In this document: piece by piece, positions 1 through 10,367 of the stretch
Layout: every line of letters begins with the position of its first letter
Numbering within the stretch: position 1 is the stretch's first letter
Made by a program: the position numbers and the translations under genes
Source of the DNA: Ruminococcus sp.
Lineage (GTDB): Bacteria; Bacillota; Clostridia; Oscillospirales; Ruminococcaceae
Direction: 5' to 3'
DNA length: 64,000 nt
Assembly: GCF_016287535.1 (NCBI RefSeq)
Contig: NZ_JAEFAJ010000001.1
Span: forward strand, 264,323-328,322
The notes under the pieces: model-generated
Seen by the model: only the letters and a program-made list of their open reading frames with translations
What the model was told of the DNA's origin: nothing
Database searches by the model: none

Positions 1-1303
<1,303 letters not shown>

Positions 1304-1352
1304 CGTGTATTCTCCTTAATGATAAAAATATTACTGATAATGTTGCAGCAGG

Positions 1353-1541
1353 CTAACCCTCTTCTGCGTGCTTGACATTCCGGATACTCTTTTCGATCTT
1401 GTTGCGCGGTACCATAAACTCCCTTGCGCACTTCACACATCGAAGCCTGAAGTCCATTCCTGCACGTATGACGAACATTTCATTGCCGCCGCACGGATGA
1501 TTCTTTTTCATAGTAAGAATATCTCCGGCTCTGATATCCAA
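1353..1541 (-). CDS. DUF951 family small protein
   Basis: A 62-aa basic protein with the family layout: a short beta-rich start with G-D-x-x-x-M-K-K, then HPCGGNE, then a CxxC pair (RCVKCAREFMVPR) and a basic KIEKSIR tail. Members are small, widespread in Firmicutes and of unknown biochemical role; the CGG plus CxxC pattern suggests a small zinc-ribbon-like fold (inference). The start is taken as TTG at 1541, 8 bases after a GGGAGG ribosome-binding site. It is the first gene after a strong promoter and leads into prfA and tsaC. Confidence 0.85.
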   Translation of the reverse strand: MDIRAGDILTMKKNHPCGGNEMFVIRAGMDFRLRCVKCAREFMVPRNKIEKSIRNVKHAEEG

Positions 1542-1585
1542 AAAAGTATCCTCCCTTCATGGAAAAATAAAAATCGAACATTTTT

Positions 1586-1614
1586 ATTATACCGCAAAAT
1601 CACTTTCAAATCAA
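1586..1614 (-). promoter_or_regulatory. Promoter for DUF951-prfA-tsaC
   Basis: Minus strand reads TTGATT, 17 bases, TATAAT. The -10 ends 45 bases before the TTG start of the DUF951 gene. Confidence 0.75.
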
Positions 1615-1711
1615 TATTTAGGAGGTATATTTTTTTCATTTTGGTGAAAAATAATAAAAACTGCCAATTAAACATATTGAACACATACAAAAAATAGAAA
1701 GGATCAATAAT

Positions 1712-2068
1712 ATGATATCAAGAGTAACAGCAGATTTTGAAAATCCCGAACTCGCGGAGCTTGCAATGAAAAGAGTAAGAGAAAGCGTACAATACGTATA
1801 TTCTGCAAAAATGATGTATCACAGGATCTCTGACGGTCCTGTGACAAAAAGCCGCGGCTCTGCTTTTTCGCTGATTCCGGCTTATTACAGTACCCATGAC
1901 AATCAGCTTACGAATGTTATTGGGGAACCTGTTCCCAATGAGCTCATACCGCCGGCTCACAAACGTACCAGAACTACTGCCTGCATAGTATGCGGCAGCG
2001 CCGCCGTAGACGATATCATATCTGTTCTTAACGCTATGGGCGGTACAAATATACGTTTTGCAAGTTAG
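1712..2068 (+). CDS. Conserved-looking small protein, function unknown
   Basis: I do not recognise this 118-aa protein. It opens ISRVTADFENPELAELAMKR and closes DDIISVLNAMGGTNIRFAS, so each end looks like one half of a small alpha/beta sandwich in which a strand is followed by a helix, loosely like YflT-type stress protein domains (weak inference). The middle has a CIVCG pair and an Ala/Gly-rich stretch. There is no signal peptide or membrane segment. A GAAAGGA ribosome-binding site precedes the ATG. It is divergent from the DUF951 operon and 62 bases ahead of the S1-domain gene, which may be co-transcribed. Confidence 0.6.
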   Translation: MISRVTADFENPELAELAMKRVRESVQYVYSAKMMYHRISDGPVTKSRGSAFSLIPAYYSTHDNQLTNVIGEPVPNELIPPAHKRTRTTACIVCGSAAVDDIISVLNAMGGTNIRFAS

Positions 2069-2130
2069 AATATTTCCTCCGTTCAAAGAATAGAATGAAG
2101 TATCAAAGCTATAACAACGGAGGTAAAAAC

Positions 2131-3051
2131 ATGGAATACAGACCGGAAGGCTTTATTTACAGCACCGATTCAAACAAAAGATATATTTCTGACATCGACG
2201 GACTTTCTGAAGCAATGAAAAAAGGTATTATCCTCGAAGGTAAAGCTGTGCTGTGTACAAGCTCTCATGATCTTATTATAGAACTTCCCTGTGCAAGAGG
2301 AATAATCCACCGCGAAGACGGCGCAATCGGCATTAAAGAAGGAAAGACCCGTGATATTGCTCTTATATCACGGGTAAACAAAATAGTCTGCTTCAAGGTA
2401 ACAGAGCTTGAACTCGCCGCAGACGGCGAAGTTGTAGCTGTACTTTCAAGGAGATCCGCACAGGAGGAATGTCAGAATAAATACATACAGAATTTGAAAA
2501 AAGGAGACATTATAGACGCTAAGGTTACTCATCTTGAACAGTTCGGCTGTTTTGTGGATATAGGCTGCGGCATACCGTCCCTTATTCCTATTGATTCTAT
2601 GTCTGTCTCCCGGATATCTCACCCCTCCGACCGATTCTATGCAGGTCAGAATATAAAAGCTGTCGTTACTGAAAACAATAATGGACGCATATTTCTTACA
2701 CACAAGGAACTCCTCGGTACATGGACGGAAAACGCTGCAAGATTCAGGGTCGGCGAGACAGTTCCGGGGATAGTACGCTCTATCGAGGATTACGGTATTT
2801 TCGTGGAGCTTGCGCCTAATCTTGCAGGACTTACCGAACCGCGAGAGGGTATCAGGACAGGTCAGAGCGTCAGCGTTTATATAAAAGCTATACTCCCGGA
2901 AAAAATGAAGATAAAGCTTATTATCGTGGATACCTGCTGTGAAGAAATATTACCGGCAGAATATGATTATTTTATCAGTACGGGACATATTGACAGCTGG
3001 GTATATTCCAGCAGGGAATCCGACAAAATAATACGTACTGACTTTGTATAA
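2131..3051 (+). CDS. S1 RNA-binding domain protein
   Basis: A 306-aa protein with two consecutive S1 (OB-fold) domains. The first begins GDIIDAKVTHLEQFGCFVDIG and runs through the IPSLIPIDSMS and HPSDRFYAGQ segments; the second begins GETVPGIVRSIEDYGIFVEL. The pattern G-x-x-x-x-x-V-x-x-x-x-x-x-G-x-F-V is visible twice. The N-terminal 110 residues resemble the domain before the S1 repeats in ribosomal protein S1/RpsA-like proteins of Clostridia. Likely binds mRNA or rRNA. The start at 2131 is chosen because GGAGG lies 7 bases upstream; an in-frame ATG at 2095 lacks a good site. A short terminator hairpin follows the stop. Confidence 0.8.
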   Translation: MEYRPEGFIYSTDSNKRYISDIDGLSEAMKKGIILEGKAVLCTSSHDLIIELPCARGIIHREDGAIGIKEGKTRDIALISRVNKIVCFKVTELELAADGEVVAVLSRRSAQEECQNKYIQNLKKGDIIDAKVTHLEQFGCFVDIGCGIPSLIPIDSMSVSRISHPSDRFYAGQNIKAVVTENNNGRIFLTHKELLGTWTENAARFRVGETVPGIVRSIEDYGIFVELAPNLAGLTEPREGIRTGQSVSVYIKAILPEKMKIKLIIVDTCCEEILPAEYDYFISTGHIDSWVYSSRESDKIIRTDFV

Positions 3052-3078
3052 AAAATGCACCTGCAATAACAGGTGCAT
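3050..3078 (-). terminator. Terminator between S1 gene and pfkA
   Basis: A 9-bp perfect stem (ATGCACCTG/CAGGTGCAT, 3055-3063 and 3070-3078) with a 6-base loop. On the minus strand it is followed by six T, so it best serves pfkA; it may also stop the convergent S1 transcript. Confidence 0.85.
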
Positions 3079-3085
3079 CATTATC

Positions 3086-4048
3086 TTAATATGCGATCTC
3101 CTCAGCGATATGATGAAGCTTCTCATCATAATCCTTATGCATGGAAAGGGCTTCCTGGATATCGTAATCAACGAGCTTGCTGTCCTTGATACCAACAACA
3201 CGGTTGCTGATACCCTGCTCAAGCAGCTCAACTGCATAATAACCAAGTCTTGTAGCTTCAACTCTGTCTCTTACCGTAGGAGAGCCGCCTCTCTGTACGT
3301 GACCGAGGATAGTGAATCTTGCATCAATGCCTGTCTTTTCCTGGAGCATTTTTGCGATCTCTTCACAGTGACCAACGCTTTCAGCGACGATAACAACAAA
3401 GTTCTGCTTGCCCTTTGCCTTCTTTGCAAGCATTGTGTTTGCAATTGCATTTATATCATATGGAACTTCTTTTGTGATTATATCAGTAGCTCCGCAGGCA
3501 ACACCTGTATTTACTGCGATGTGACCTGCGCCTCTTCCCATTACCTCAACAACTGAGATCCTGTCATGTGACTGAGCTGTATCACGAAGCTTGTCAACAA
3601 GCTCCATAGCTGTGTTCATAGCTGTATCAAAGCCTATAGTATAGTCTGTGCAGGCAATATCATTGTCGATAGTTCCGGGAACTCCGATACAAAGCACACC
3701 CTGTGCAGAAAGATCAGCAGCTCCTCTGAAAGAACCATCGCCGCCGATAACAACAAGGCCCTCTATGCCAAGCTCGTCAAGCTTCGCCTTGCCCTTTGCA
3801 ACGCCCTCCGCTGTTCTGAATTCAGGGCATCTTGCTGTATAAAGGACTGTACCGCCTCTGTGTATAATATCGGAAACACTTCTCTCGTCCATCTTGACGA
3901 TATCCCCGTTAAGAAGTCCGACATATCCTCTGCGGATACCGTAAACTTCCATTCCCTTTGCAAGAGCTGATCTTACAACTGCTCTTACAGCAGCGTTCAT
4001 TCCGGGAGCGTCTCCGCCGCTTGTTAAAACACCGATTTTCTTGATCAT
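3086..4048 (-). CDS. pfkA: ATP-dependent 6-phosphofructokinase
   Basis: Commits fructose 6-phosphate to glycolysis. With the start at 4048 the protein is 320 aa, the normal length. The ATP-site block GGDGSFRGA is at 102-110 (a glycine, not the aspartate of PPi-dependent enzymes), and the catalytic PGTIDND block at 124-130. MGRGAGHIA and HVQRGGSPT, which bind fructose 6-phosphate, are present. The start is chosen because GGAG lies 7 bases upstream; nine extra in-frame codons exist upstream to 4075. The gene is monocistronic, with its own promoter and terminator. Confidence 0.96.
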   Translation of the reverse strand: MIKKIGVLTSGGDAPGMNAAVRAVVRSALAKGMEVYGIRRGYVGLLNGDIVKMDERSVSDIIHRGGTVLYTARCPEFRTAEGVAKGKAKLDELGIEGLVVIGGDGSFRGAADLSAQGVLCIGVPGTIDNDIACTDYTIGFDTAMNTAMELVDKLRDTAQSHDRISVVEVMGRGAGHIAVNTGVACGATDIITKEVPYDINAIANTMLAKKAKGKQNFVVIVAESVGHCEEIAKMLQEKTGIDARFTILGHVQRGGSPTVRDRVEATRLGYYAVELLEQGISNRVVGIKDSKLVDYDIQEALSMHKDYDEKLHHIAEEIAY

Positions 4049-4122
4049 AAATATTCTCCATTCTGCACTTGGCAAATAATGTTAACTCGCAGACGATCTG
4101 CGACATAATCCCATACTCTTAT

Positions 4123-4151
4123 ATTTTACTACTTTGTGTAAAAAATGTCAA
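4123..4151 (-). promoter_or_regulatory. pfkA promoter with leader hairpin
   Basis: Minus strand TTGACA, 17 bases, TAAAAT. The leader then contains a 7-bp hairpin TCGCAGA/TCTGCGA at 4087-4103, about 13 bases after the expected transcription start; its role is unknown. Confidence 0.75.
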
Positions 4152-4200
4152 GAGCATTAAGGATTTTTTCGCTTAAAAGCCGTAAAACGACGTACTGAAG

Positions 4201-7200
4201 CTATATAAGTCCGATCTCGGAAGGCGAAAAGTGTTTTTTCAGCTCTTCGTATGATTCCTTTGTAAGTTTCATGCTTAATTTCGCACGGGGCACAACCGTT
4301 TTCTTTATGTCGGCAAGATAACAGCAAATCTGCGTATCACCTTTATATCTTTCACATATGTCTATAAGCTCCGGTTTCAGAACGGTGTCCTTTGAAGTTG
4401 TCTTGATACACAGCTTCATATTGGATACAGCTCTTTCAAACTCGCTTTCAACTGTAATAACACCGCATATTACTGTGATACGGTCATCCTTGACTGATAT
4501 TTTTCCGTTTATGACAACTATTGAGTCCGCGCCGAGCTTGCTGCCGCTTATCATATAAAGATCAGGGAATACTACTCCCTCTGTTTCGCCTGTCTCATCA
4601 GCAAAGCTGACGAAGCACATCTTATCGCCCTTTCTTGTCATATGGATCTTTGTACTTTCCACATAACACAGCAGTTTAACAGGCATACCGTCACGCAGTG
4701 AACTGTCACCGGCAAGGTCCTTTATCTTCTTGGTATGCATCAGCTCGGCTATCCAGCTGTAAGGAGCAAGCGGATGTCCGCTTAGATACATACCTGTCGC
4801 GTCCTTTTCAAGTGCCAGTATGGTCTTATGGTCGTATTCCTGCTTGTAAGGAATACGGATATCCATTTCGGAAGTGTCGGTACCCTCAAGAAAATTCAGC
4901 TGCCCCTCGATCATTCCCCTTGAATTTGAACCTGCCATATCAAAAAGTGTTTCGTAGCTCTCCAGCATTTGTCTGCGGTTAAGACCGAGTCCGTCAAAGG
5001 CTCCGGCTTTTATCAGGTTTTCAAGAGCTTTCTTGTTCAGCTCACGTCCTTCCACACGCTCGCAGAAATCCTGAAGGCTGCGGAATTCGCCGTTTTCTTC
5101 CCTTTCGGCTATGATCTTTTCGGCAAGTCCGCTTCCTGCATTCTTTATGGCAAGAAGTCCGAAATACATTTTTCCGTCGTCAAACGTAAATCCTTTGTTG
5201 CTCCTGTTTATATCGGGGCGAAGTATCTCTATGCCGTATTCCCTGCATGAGTCGGTATATTCTGCGAGCTTCGAGCTTGCTCCCATTACGCTGGACATAA
5301 GCGCAGCCATATATATCCCACGGTAATGATATTTCAGGTATGCAGTCTGATACGCAAGATACGCGTATGCTGCGGCATGGGATTTATTGAAGGCATAGGA
5401 AGCAAAGCTGACCATTTCATCGAATACGGAATTTGCAATATCCTCTGAAACTCCGTTTTCAGCTGCTCCTGCAACGAAGCTTTCACGTTCCTTCAGCATA
5501 ACATCATGCTTTTTCTTTGCCATGGCACGGCGGACTATATCCGCGTGTCCGTAGGAATAGCCAGCAAGCTTGCGGCATATCTCCATAACCTGCTCCTGAT
5601 ATACCATACAGCCGTAAGTATCGGAAAGTATGTCTTTGAGGAGCGGATGCTTATACGTTACATTCTCAGGATGCTTTTTGTTCTCGATATAAACGGGTAT
5701 GGACTTCATAGGACCTGGACGGTACAGTGAGATTATAACTATAAGATCTTCAAGACGTTCCGGACAAAGCTCCATTACTCTTGCGGTCATGCCCTCGCTC
5801 TCAAACTGAAATACTCCCTGGGTATCCCCTTCTGACATCATCTCATAAACGCCCTTGTCGTCTACAGGTATCGCGCTTATATCAAAGTCAGGCTCGGTTT
5901 TTCGTATCTCATTCACTGTATCTCTTATTATAGTAAGGTTTCTCAGACCGAGAAAATCCATTTTAAGCAGTCCGAGAGATTCAAGCACACCCATGGTATA
6001 CTGCGTGACAACTGTATCATCGTTTCTCTGCAGAGGTACAAGATCGCTGAGGGGTACAGCCGATATTACCACTCCCGCAGCATGGGTGGAGGCGTGACGA
6101 GGCATACCCTCAAGCTGAAGCGCTAAATCTATCAGCTTGCGCATATTCCTGTCAGAATGATAAAGTCCGCTGAGTTCATCGGATTCGGCAAGCGCCTGAC
6201 TGAGCGTGGATCTGGGGTCGATCTCCTTTGCAGCCGCGTCGCAAAGCTGATAAGACACTCCAAGGACTCTGCCTACGTCACGGACGGCAGCACGGGCTTT
6301 CAGAGTATCAAAGGCGATTATTTCCGAGACCCGGTCTGCTCCGTATTTACGCACCACATAATCCTTTACGCTCTGCCTGCCCTCAATGCAGAAATCTATA
6401 TCAAAGTCAGGCATACTTACTCTTTCCGGATTAAGAAAACGCTCGAAAAGCAGATTGAACTTTATAGGGTCGATACCTGTTATGCCGATACAGTATGCGC
6501 AGAGGCTGCCTGCTCCGGAGCCTCTTCCCGGTCCTACAGGCACACCGTTTTCCCTTGCATAGCGTATGAAATCCCACACTATAAGGTAGTAATCTGTATA
6601 TCCCATTTTTGTTATGACATCAAGCTCATATTCCATACGCTCAGTGACTTTATCCGAAGGAGCTGCACCATACTTTTCGATCATTCCCTTGCGGCAAAGC
6701 TCACGGAAAAATTTCTTATTGTCAGTAACTCCCTCTATTGTGAACTTAGGGAGCTTGATATTTCCGAATTCAAATTCCACATTGCAACGCTCAGCAATAA
6801 GACTTGTATTTGTTACAGCCTCCTCGTGACTTTTGAAAAGTTCTGCCATTTCATCGGCGGATTTTACATAGAATTCATCGGTCTCAAAACTCATTCCGTT
6901 AGGCTCGTCAAGTGTCTTTCCGGTCTGTATGCACAGCAGGACTTTCTGCATTTCGGAATCTTTCTTATTGATATAATGACAGTCATTGGTGACGGCAAGA
7001 GGTATGCCTGTTTCGGAGGACAGTCTGTAAAGCAGCGGAAGATTTTTAAGCTCTTCACTGATGCCGTGATTCTGTACTTCGATGTAATAATTTCCATCAC
7101 CAAAGATATCACGGTATTTCAAAGCGACCGACTTTGCTTCCTCATAATTGCCGTCGGCAAGCAGACGCGGTATCTCTCCCGCAAGGCAGGCAGACAAACA

Positions 7201-7605
7201 TATAAGCCCACTGTGGTATTTTTTCAGCAGTTCCAGATCTACTCTCGGCCTGTTGTAAAAGCCTTCAAGGCTTGCAAAAGACACCAGCTTTACAAGATTG
7301 CGGTATCCCTCATTGTTCTCGCAGAGGAGTACAAGATGATATGGGGAAGCGTCCAGCCTTGCGTCACGGTCATGACGTGTACGCCTTGCAACATATACCT
7401 CGCAGCCTATAACGGGCTTTATCCCTTCAGCCTTTGCTGCGTTCCAGAACTCGACAGCTCCATACATATTTCCATGGTCAGTGATCGCAACGGCAGTCTG
7501 TCCAAGCTCCTTCACACGGGCAATGAGCTCCTTGATACGGCAGGCGCCGTCAAGCAGACTGTACTCGGTATGGACATGAAGATTTACAAATGCGTCCGCT
7601 CTCAC
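4201..7605 (-). CDS. dnaE: DNA polymerase III subunit alpha (DnaE)
   Basis: Replicative DNA polymerase of the C family, 1134 aa. The N-terminal PHP domain begins HVHTEYSLLDG and has TDHGNMYG. The palm carries GPGRGSGAGSL and, near residue 400, PDFDIDF with catalytic aspartates. The C-terminal part has the helix-hairpin-helix and OB-fold regions (MCFVSFADETG). There is no exonuclease insertion, so this is DnaE, not PolC. The start is GTG at 7605, which overlaps the whiA TGA by 4 bases (GTGA) behind a GGAGG site. It is the last gene of the long rpe-to-dnaE operon. Confidence 0.95.
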   Translation of the reverse strand: MRADAFVNLHVHTEYSLLDGACRIKELIARVKELGQTAVAITDHGNMYGAVEFWNAAKAEGIKPVIGCEVYVARRTRHDRDARLDASPYHLVLLCENNEGYRNLVKLVSFASLEGFYNRPRVDLELLKKYHSGLICLSACLAGEIPRLLADGNYEEAKSVALKYRDIFGDGNYYIEVQNHGISEELKNLPLLYRLSSETGIPLAVTNDCHYINKKDSEMQKVLLCIQTGKTLDEPNGMSFETDEFYVKSADEMAELFKSHEEAVTNTSLIAERCNVEFEFGNIKLPKFTIEGVTDNKKFFRELCRKGMIEKYGAAPSDKVTERMEYELDVITKMGYTDYYLIVWDFIRYARENGVPVGPGRGSGAGSLCAYCIGITGIDPIKFNLLFERFLNPERVSMPDFDIDFCIEGRQSVKDYVVRKYGADRVSEIIAFDTLKARAAVRDVGRVLGVSYQLCDAAAKEIDPRSTLSQALAESDELSGLYHSDRNMRKLIDLALQLEGMPRHASTHAAGVVISAVPLSDLVPLQRNDDTVVTQYTMGVLESLGLLKMDFLGLRNLTIIRDTVNEIRKTEPDFDISAIPVDDKGVYEMMSEGDTQGVFQFESEGMTARVMELCPERLEDLIVIISLYRPGPMKSIPVYIENKKHPENVTYKHPLLKDILSDTYGCMVYQEQVMEICRKLAGYSYGHADIVRRAMAKKKHDVMLKERESFVAGAAENGVSEDIANSVFDEMVSFASYAFNKSHAAAYAYLAYQTAYLKYHYRGIYMAALMSSVMGASSKLAEYTDSCREYGIEILRPDINRSNKGFTFDDGKMYFGLLAIKNAGSGLAEKIIAEREENGEFRSLQDFCERVEGRELNKKALENLIKAGAFDGLGLNRRQMLESYETLFDMAGSNSRGMIEGQLNFLEGTDTSEMDIRIPYKQEYDHKTILALEKDATGMYLSGHPLAPYSWIAELMHTKKIKDLAGDSSLRDGMPVKLLCYVESTKIHMTRKGDKMCFVSFADETGETEGVVFPDLYMISGSKLGADSIVVINGKISVKDDRITVICGVITVESEFERAVSNMKLCIKTTSKDTVLKPELIDICERYKGDTQICCYLADIKKTVVPRAKLSMKLTKESYEELKKHFSPSEIGLI

Positions 7606-8510
7606 TTGTTGCCTCCTCCGTTCCGCAGTTCGTCAGCCATTTTTGCAAGCTTCTGGAAACGGTGATTTACTCCTGAACGGCTGATGGGTTCGCTGAGACT
7701 TTCACCTATTTCCTGAAGACTCATGTCTGTATTGTCAAGGCGAAGCTGCGCGACCTCACGAAGCTCCTCGGAAAGACTGTCGATGCCGACTGCTCTGTCA
7801 ATCAGCTTTATATCCTCTATCTGCTTCATGGCTGCCTTTACGACCTTGTCGATGTTTGCCGCGTCACAGTTGGCTATCCTGTTCGCCTTGTTCCGTATGT
7901 CCTTGTATATCTTCATATTCATCAGCTCAAGGGTACACTGGGACGCGCCGATAAAGGTCAGCGTATCCTCTATGGATTCGCTGCCCTTGATATAAACTAT
8001 GTTCTGTCCCCTGCGAAGCATTGTCTTGGCGGTGGCGCCGATATCGTTCAGAAGCGCAACGAGCTGTAAGGCAAGCCCCTCGTCGGGGCAGGCAAATTCA
8101 AGATGATACTCCTTTGCCGGGTCGTTCACACTTCCGCAGGCAAGAAATACTCCCGCTGTAAAAACTCCGAGACTATTTGTTGCAATAATCTCGGAATCTA
8201 TGACCCTTGCTCCGTCGGCAAGTCTGTATTTCTGAAATACTTTTTCCGCATTTATGCCGGATACTTCACAGTTGTACAATACCGCACCGTTTTTGCGAAT
8301 ATGTTCTGCAGCAGCAGGCCTGTATCTGAACACAGCCTCGAACAGACTGCTGAAAAGCTCTGCGGAAGTCCTGCTCTCGCTCTGAAAGCATATATGCTCC
8401 CTGGAAAGTGTGCGGCAGAACAGCAGCATACCATAAAGACAGGCAAAACGCCTGTCTTTATCATTCACAGAAATGCTTATTTCATTTCTAACATCGTTTG
8501 AGAAGGATAT
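7602..8510 (-). CDS. whiA: WhiA-type DNA-binding regulator, apparent AUA start
   Basis: WhiA proteins combine a degenerate LAGLIDADG homing-endonuclease fold with a C-terminal helix-turn-helix and act in cell division and, in some groups, sporulation control. The C-terminus shows the family block RIANCDAANIDK and the helix-turn-helix region SLQEIGESL...SGVNHRFQKL. It follows rapZ, the usual order. The first standard in-frame start is GTG at 8468, but that would remove the conserved family N-terminus. Reading from ATA at 8510 gives SFSNDVRNEI directly after the start, matching the MSFSxxVKxEL opening of the family, and GGGGAG lies 9 bases before this ATA. Hence 302 aa is proposed. Confidence 0.88.
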   Translation of the reverse strand: MSFSNDVRNEISISVNDKDRRFACLYGMLLFCRTLSREHICFQSESRTSAELFSSLFEAVFRYRPAAAEHIRKNGAVLYNCEVSGINAEKVFQKYRLADGARVIDSEIIATNSLGVFTAGVFLACGSVNDPAKEYHLEFACPDEGLALQLVALLNDIGATAKTMLRRGQNIVYIKGSESIEDTLTFIGASQCTLELMNMKIYKDIRNKANRIANCDAANIDKVVKAAMKQIEDIKLIDRAVGIDSLSEELREVAQLRLDNTDMSLQEIGESLSEPISRSGVNHRFQKLAKMADELRNGGGNK

Positions 8511-8527
8511 TTCAACTCACTCCCCGC

Positions 8528-9400
8528 TCAGAATTTTTTGTCCTTGGTTATATCCCTGTGATACTTCTGCACCTTATAGTCCTTATCAGCAAGATGCTTC
8601 GCCATAAGCTCAGCAAAGGTTATGGAACGATGCTTTCCTCCGGTGCAGCCGAATGCTATGACAAGCTGACTCTTCCCCTCCTGTACATACAGGGGTATCA
8701 GGAAATCTATAAGGTCGGTAAGCTTTTCAAAAAGCACCTTTGACTGAGAAAAACCCATAACATAGTCCCTGACACAGCTGTCACAGCCTGTATGATTGCG
8801 CAGTTCCTCGATATAAAACGGATTCGGAAGACATCTTATATCAAACATGAGGTCTGCATCAGACGCAACACCATATTTAAAGCCGAATGACATTACTTTG
8901 ATGATGAGAGAATCCGAATTCTTTTCAAGGAATATGGTTTTTACCTGCTCCTTCAGCTGTGAAGAGGTAAAATTCGATGTCTCCACATAATAATCAGCTA
9001 TCTCACGAAGCTGCGAGAGCTGAGACCACTCATAGTTGATGGCTTCATGTATATTTCCGTTGAACTTCTCGGACAAGGGGTGCTTACGTCTTGTCTCCTT
9101 GTACCGTTTAAGTATCACGTCATGGGTAGCTTCTATAAAAAGCACCTTTACATCAACGTCCGGCTGGCGCTTCAGTTCCTGCCATGAGCGGAATATTTCA
9201 GCAAACATATCGCCTGTTCGTATATCTACGGCAACGGCGATCTTACTAATGTCAGATTCGGACTGTCTGCACAGATCGACGAACTGGGTTATCAGCTTTG
9301 GCGGTATATTGTCGATACAGTAAAAGCCGATATCCTCCATAACGTCCATGACGCTTGATTTTCCCGAACCAGACATACCGGTCACAATCAATATCTGCAT
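8528..9400 (-). CDS. rapZ: RNase adapter protein RapZ (YvcJ)
   Basis: A nucleotide-binding P-loop protein, 290 aa. Walker A GMSGSGKSS is at residues 8-16, and the C-terminal domain contains IAFGCTGGKHRS, the family signature. In E. coli RapZ controls GlmZ decay; in Firmicutes the homologue YvcJ binds nucleotides and its target is unsettled. The order rapZ-whiA-dnaE is typical. The ATG at 9400 has GGAG 6 bases upstream; the in-frame TTG at 9412 overlaps the ribosome-binding region and is not used. Confidence 0.94.
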   Translation of the reverse strand: MQILIVTGMSGSGKSSVMDVMEDIGFYCIDNIPPKLITQFVDLCRQSESDISKIAVAVDIRTGDMFAEIFRSWQELKRQPDVDVKVLFIEATHDVILKRYKETRRKHPLSEKFNGNIHEAINYEWSQLSQLREIADYYVETSNFTSSQLKEQVKTIFLEKNSDSLIIKVMSFGFKYGVASDADLMFDIRCLPNPFYIEELRNHTGCDSCVRDYVMGFSQSKVLFEKLTDLIDFLIPLYVQEGKSQLVIAFGCTGGKHRSITFAELMAKHLADKDYKVQKYHRDITKDKKF

Positions 9401-9422
9401 AGATCTCTCCAAAAAGCTATAA

Positions 9423-10328
9423 TCAGCTTAATATAACAGGTTCAAGTTCAAGTATATAACCTGTCTTTTCGTTTACTATCTTCTTAACTCTGTCGCAAAG
9501 CTCAAGCACATCGGCACAGGTGGCGTAGCCCTTGTTAATAACGAAGCCGCTGTGCTTCTCACTTACCATCGCACCTCCGCAGGTCATCCCCTTCAGCCCG
9601 CACTGGTCAATGAGAAGAGAAGCGTAGCTTCCCTCAGGGCGCTTGAACGTACTTCCGGCACTCGGAAATTCAAGCGGCTGCTTTGCGCTCCTCTTTGCCA
9701 TGCACTCGGACATGGCAGCCTTTATCTCGTCAGGCTTGCCCGAAGCAAGCTGTATCGTAACAGAGGTTATCACAAGGTCTGTGCCTGAAAATATACTTCT
9801 GCGGTAGGAAAGCTCCATTTCGTCCCTGTCAATATTTTTTATATCGCAGTTTTCATCGATATATGAAGCAGAAACCACTACATCCTTCATTTCGCTCCCG
9901 TAGGCGCCGGCGTTCATATACAGCGCTCCGCCGACTGTACCCGGTATACCGAAGAGATTCTCCATTCCAGTAAGTCCGAGCTGCTGTGCGCGTACACAGA
10001 CGGAGGCAAGATAAGCTCCCGCATCGCATCTTATAGTATTTCCCTCTGCCTCTATCCTTGAAAAATCGTTGCCGAACAGAAGAACGACTCCGTCAAACCC
10101 ATCGTCCGGAACGAGAACATTGCTTCCTCTGCCGAGGATACAGTATTTTACGTCCTTATCCTTCAGGTATCTGATGATCTCAGCAGCAGATTCCGCGGAA
10201 TTGATGCTGACAAGAGCCCTGCAGGGTCCGCCGAAGCGGAAGGTTATATAATCGCTGAGCGGAGCTTCGGGAGTTATCCTGCAACCGAGCCTTCCGCATA
10301 ATGCTGTAAGTTCACTTATATTTATCAT
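9423..10328 (-). CDS. murB: UDP-N-acetylenolpyruvoylglucosamine reductase
   Basis: Second committed step of peptidoglycan precursor synthesis: NADPH-dependent reduction of UDP-GlcNAc-enolpyruvate, FAD bound. 301 aa. Visible family blocks are the FAD-binding LGRGSNVLVPDDGFDGVV, the GIPGTVGGALYMNAGAYG loop, and the active-site region FPSAGSTFKRPEG containing the proton-donor serine; the last glutamate lies in LELEPVIL. The start has GGGGGA upstream. It sits between hprK and rapZ in the long operon, a common Clostridial arrangement. Confidence 0.96.
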   Translation of the reverse strand: MINISELTALCGRLGCRITPEAPLSDYITFRFGGPCRALVSINSAESAAEIIRYLKDKDVKYCILGRGSNVLVPDDGFDGVVLLFGNDFSRIEAEGNTIRCDAGAYLASVCVRAQQLGLTGMENLFGIPGTVGGALYMNAGAYGSEMKDVVVSASYIDENCDIKNIDRDEMELSYRRSIFSGTDLVITSVTIQLASGKPDEIKAAMSECMAKRSAKQPLEFPSAGSTFKRPEGSYASLLIDQCGLKGMTCGGAMVSEKHSGFVINKGYATCADVLELCDRVKKIVNEKTGYILELEPVILS

Positions 10329-10367
10329 AGTGTCCCCCTGAATCCATCAGTTATAAAATGAAGTCCG

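Noticed and set aside
6157..7665. A 502-codon open frame on the plus strand opposite dnaE
   Set aside because: It is antisense to well-conserved DnaE motifs, has no family match I recognise and no ribosome-binding site; a shadow of the codon use of dnaE.
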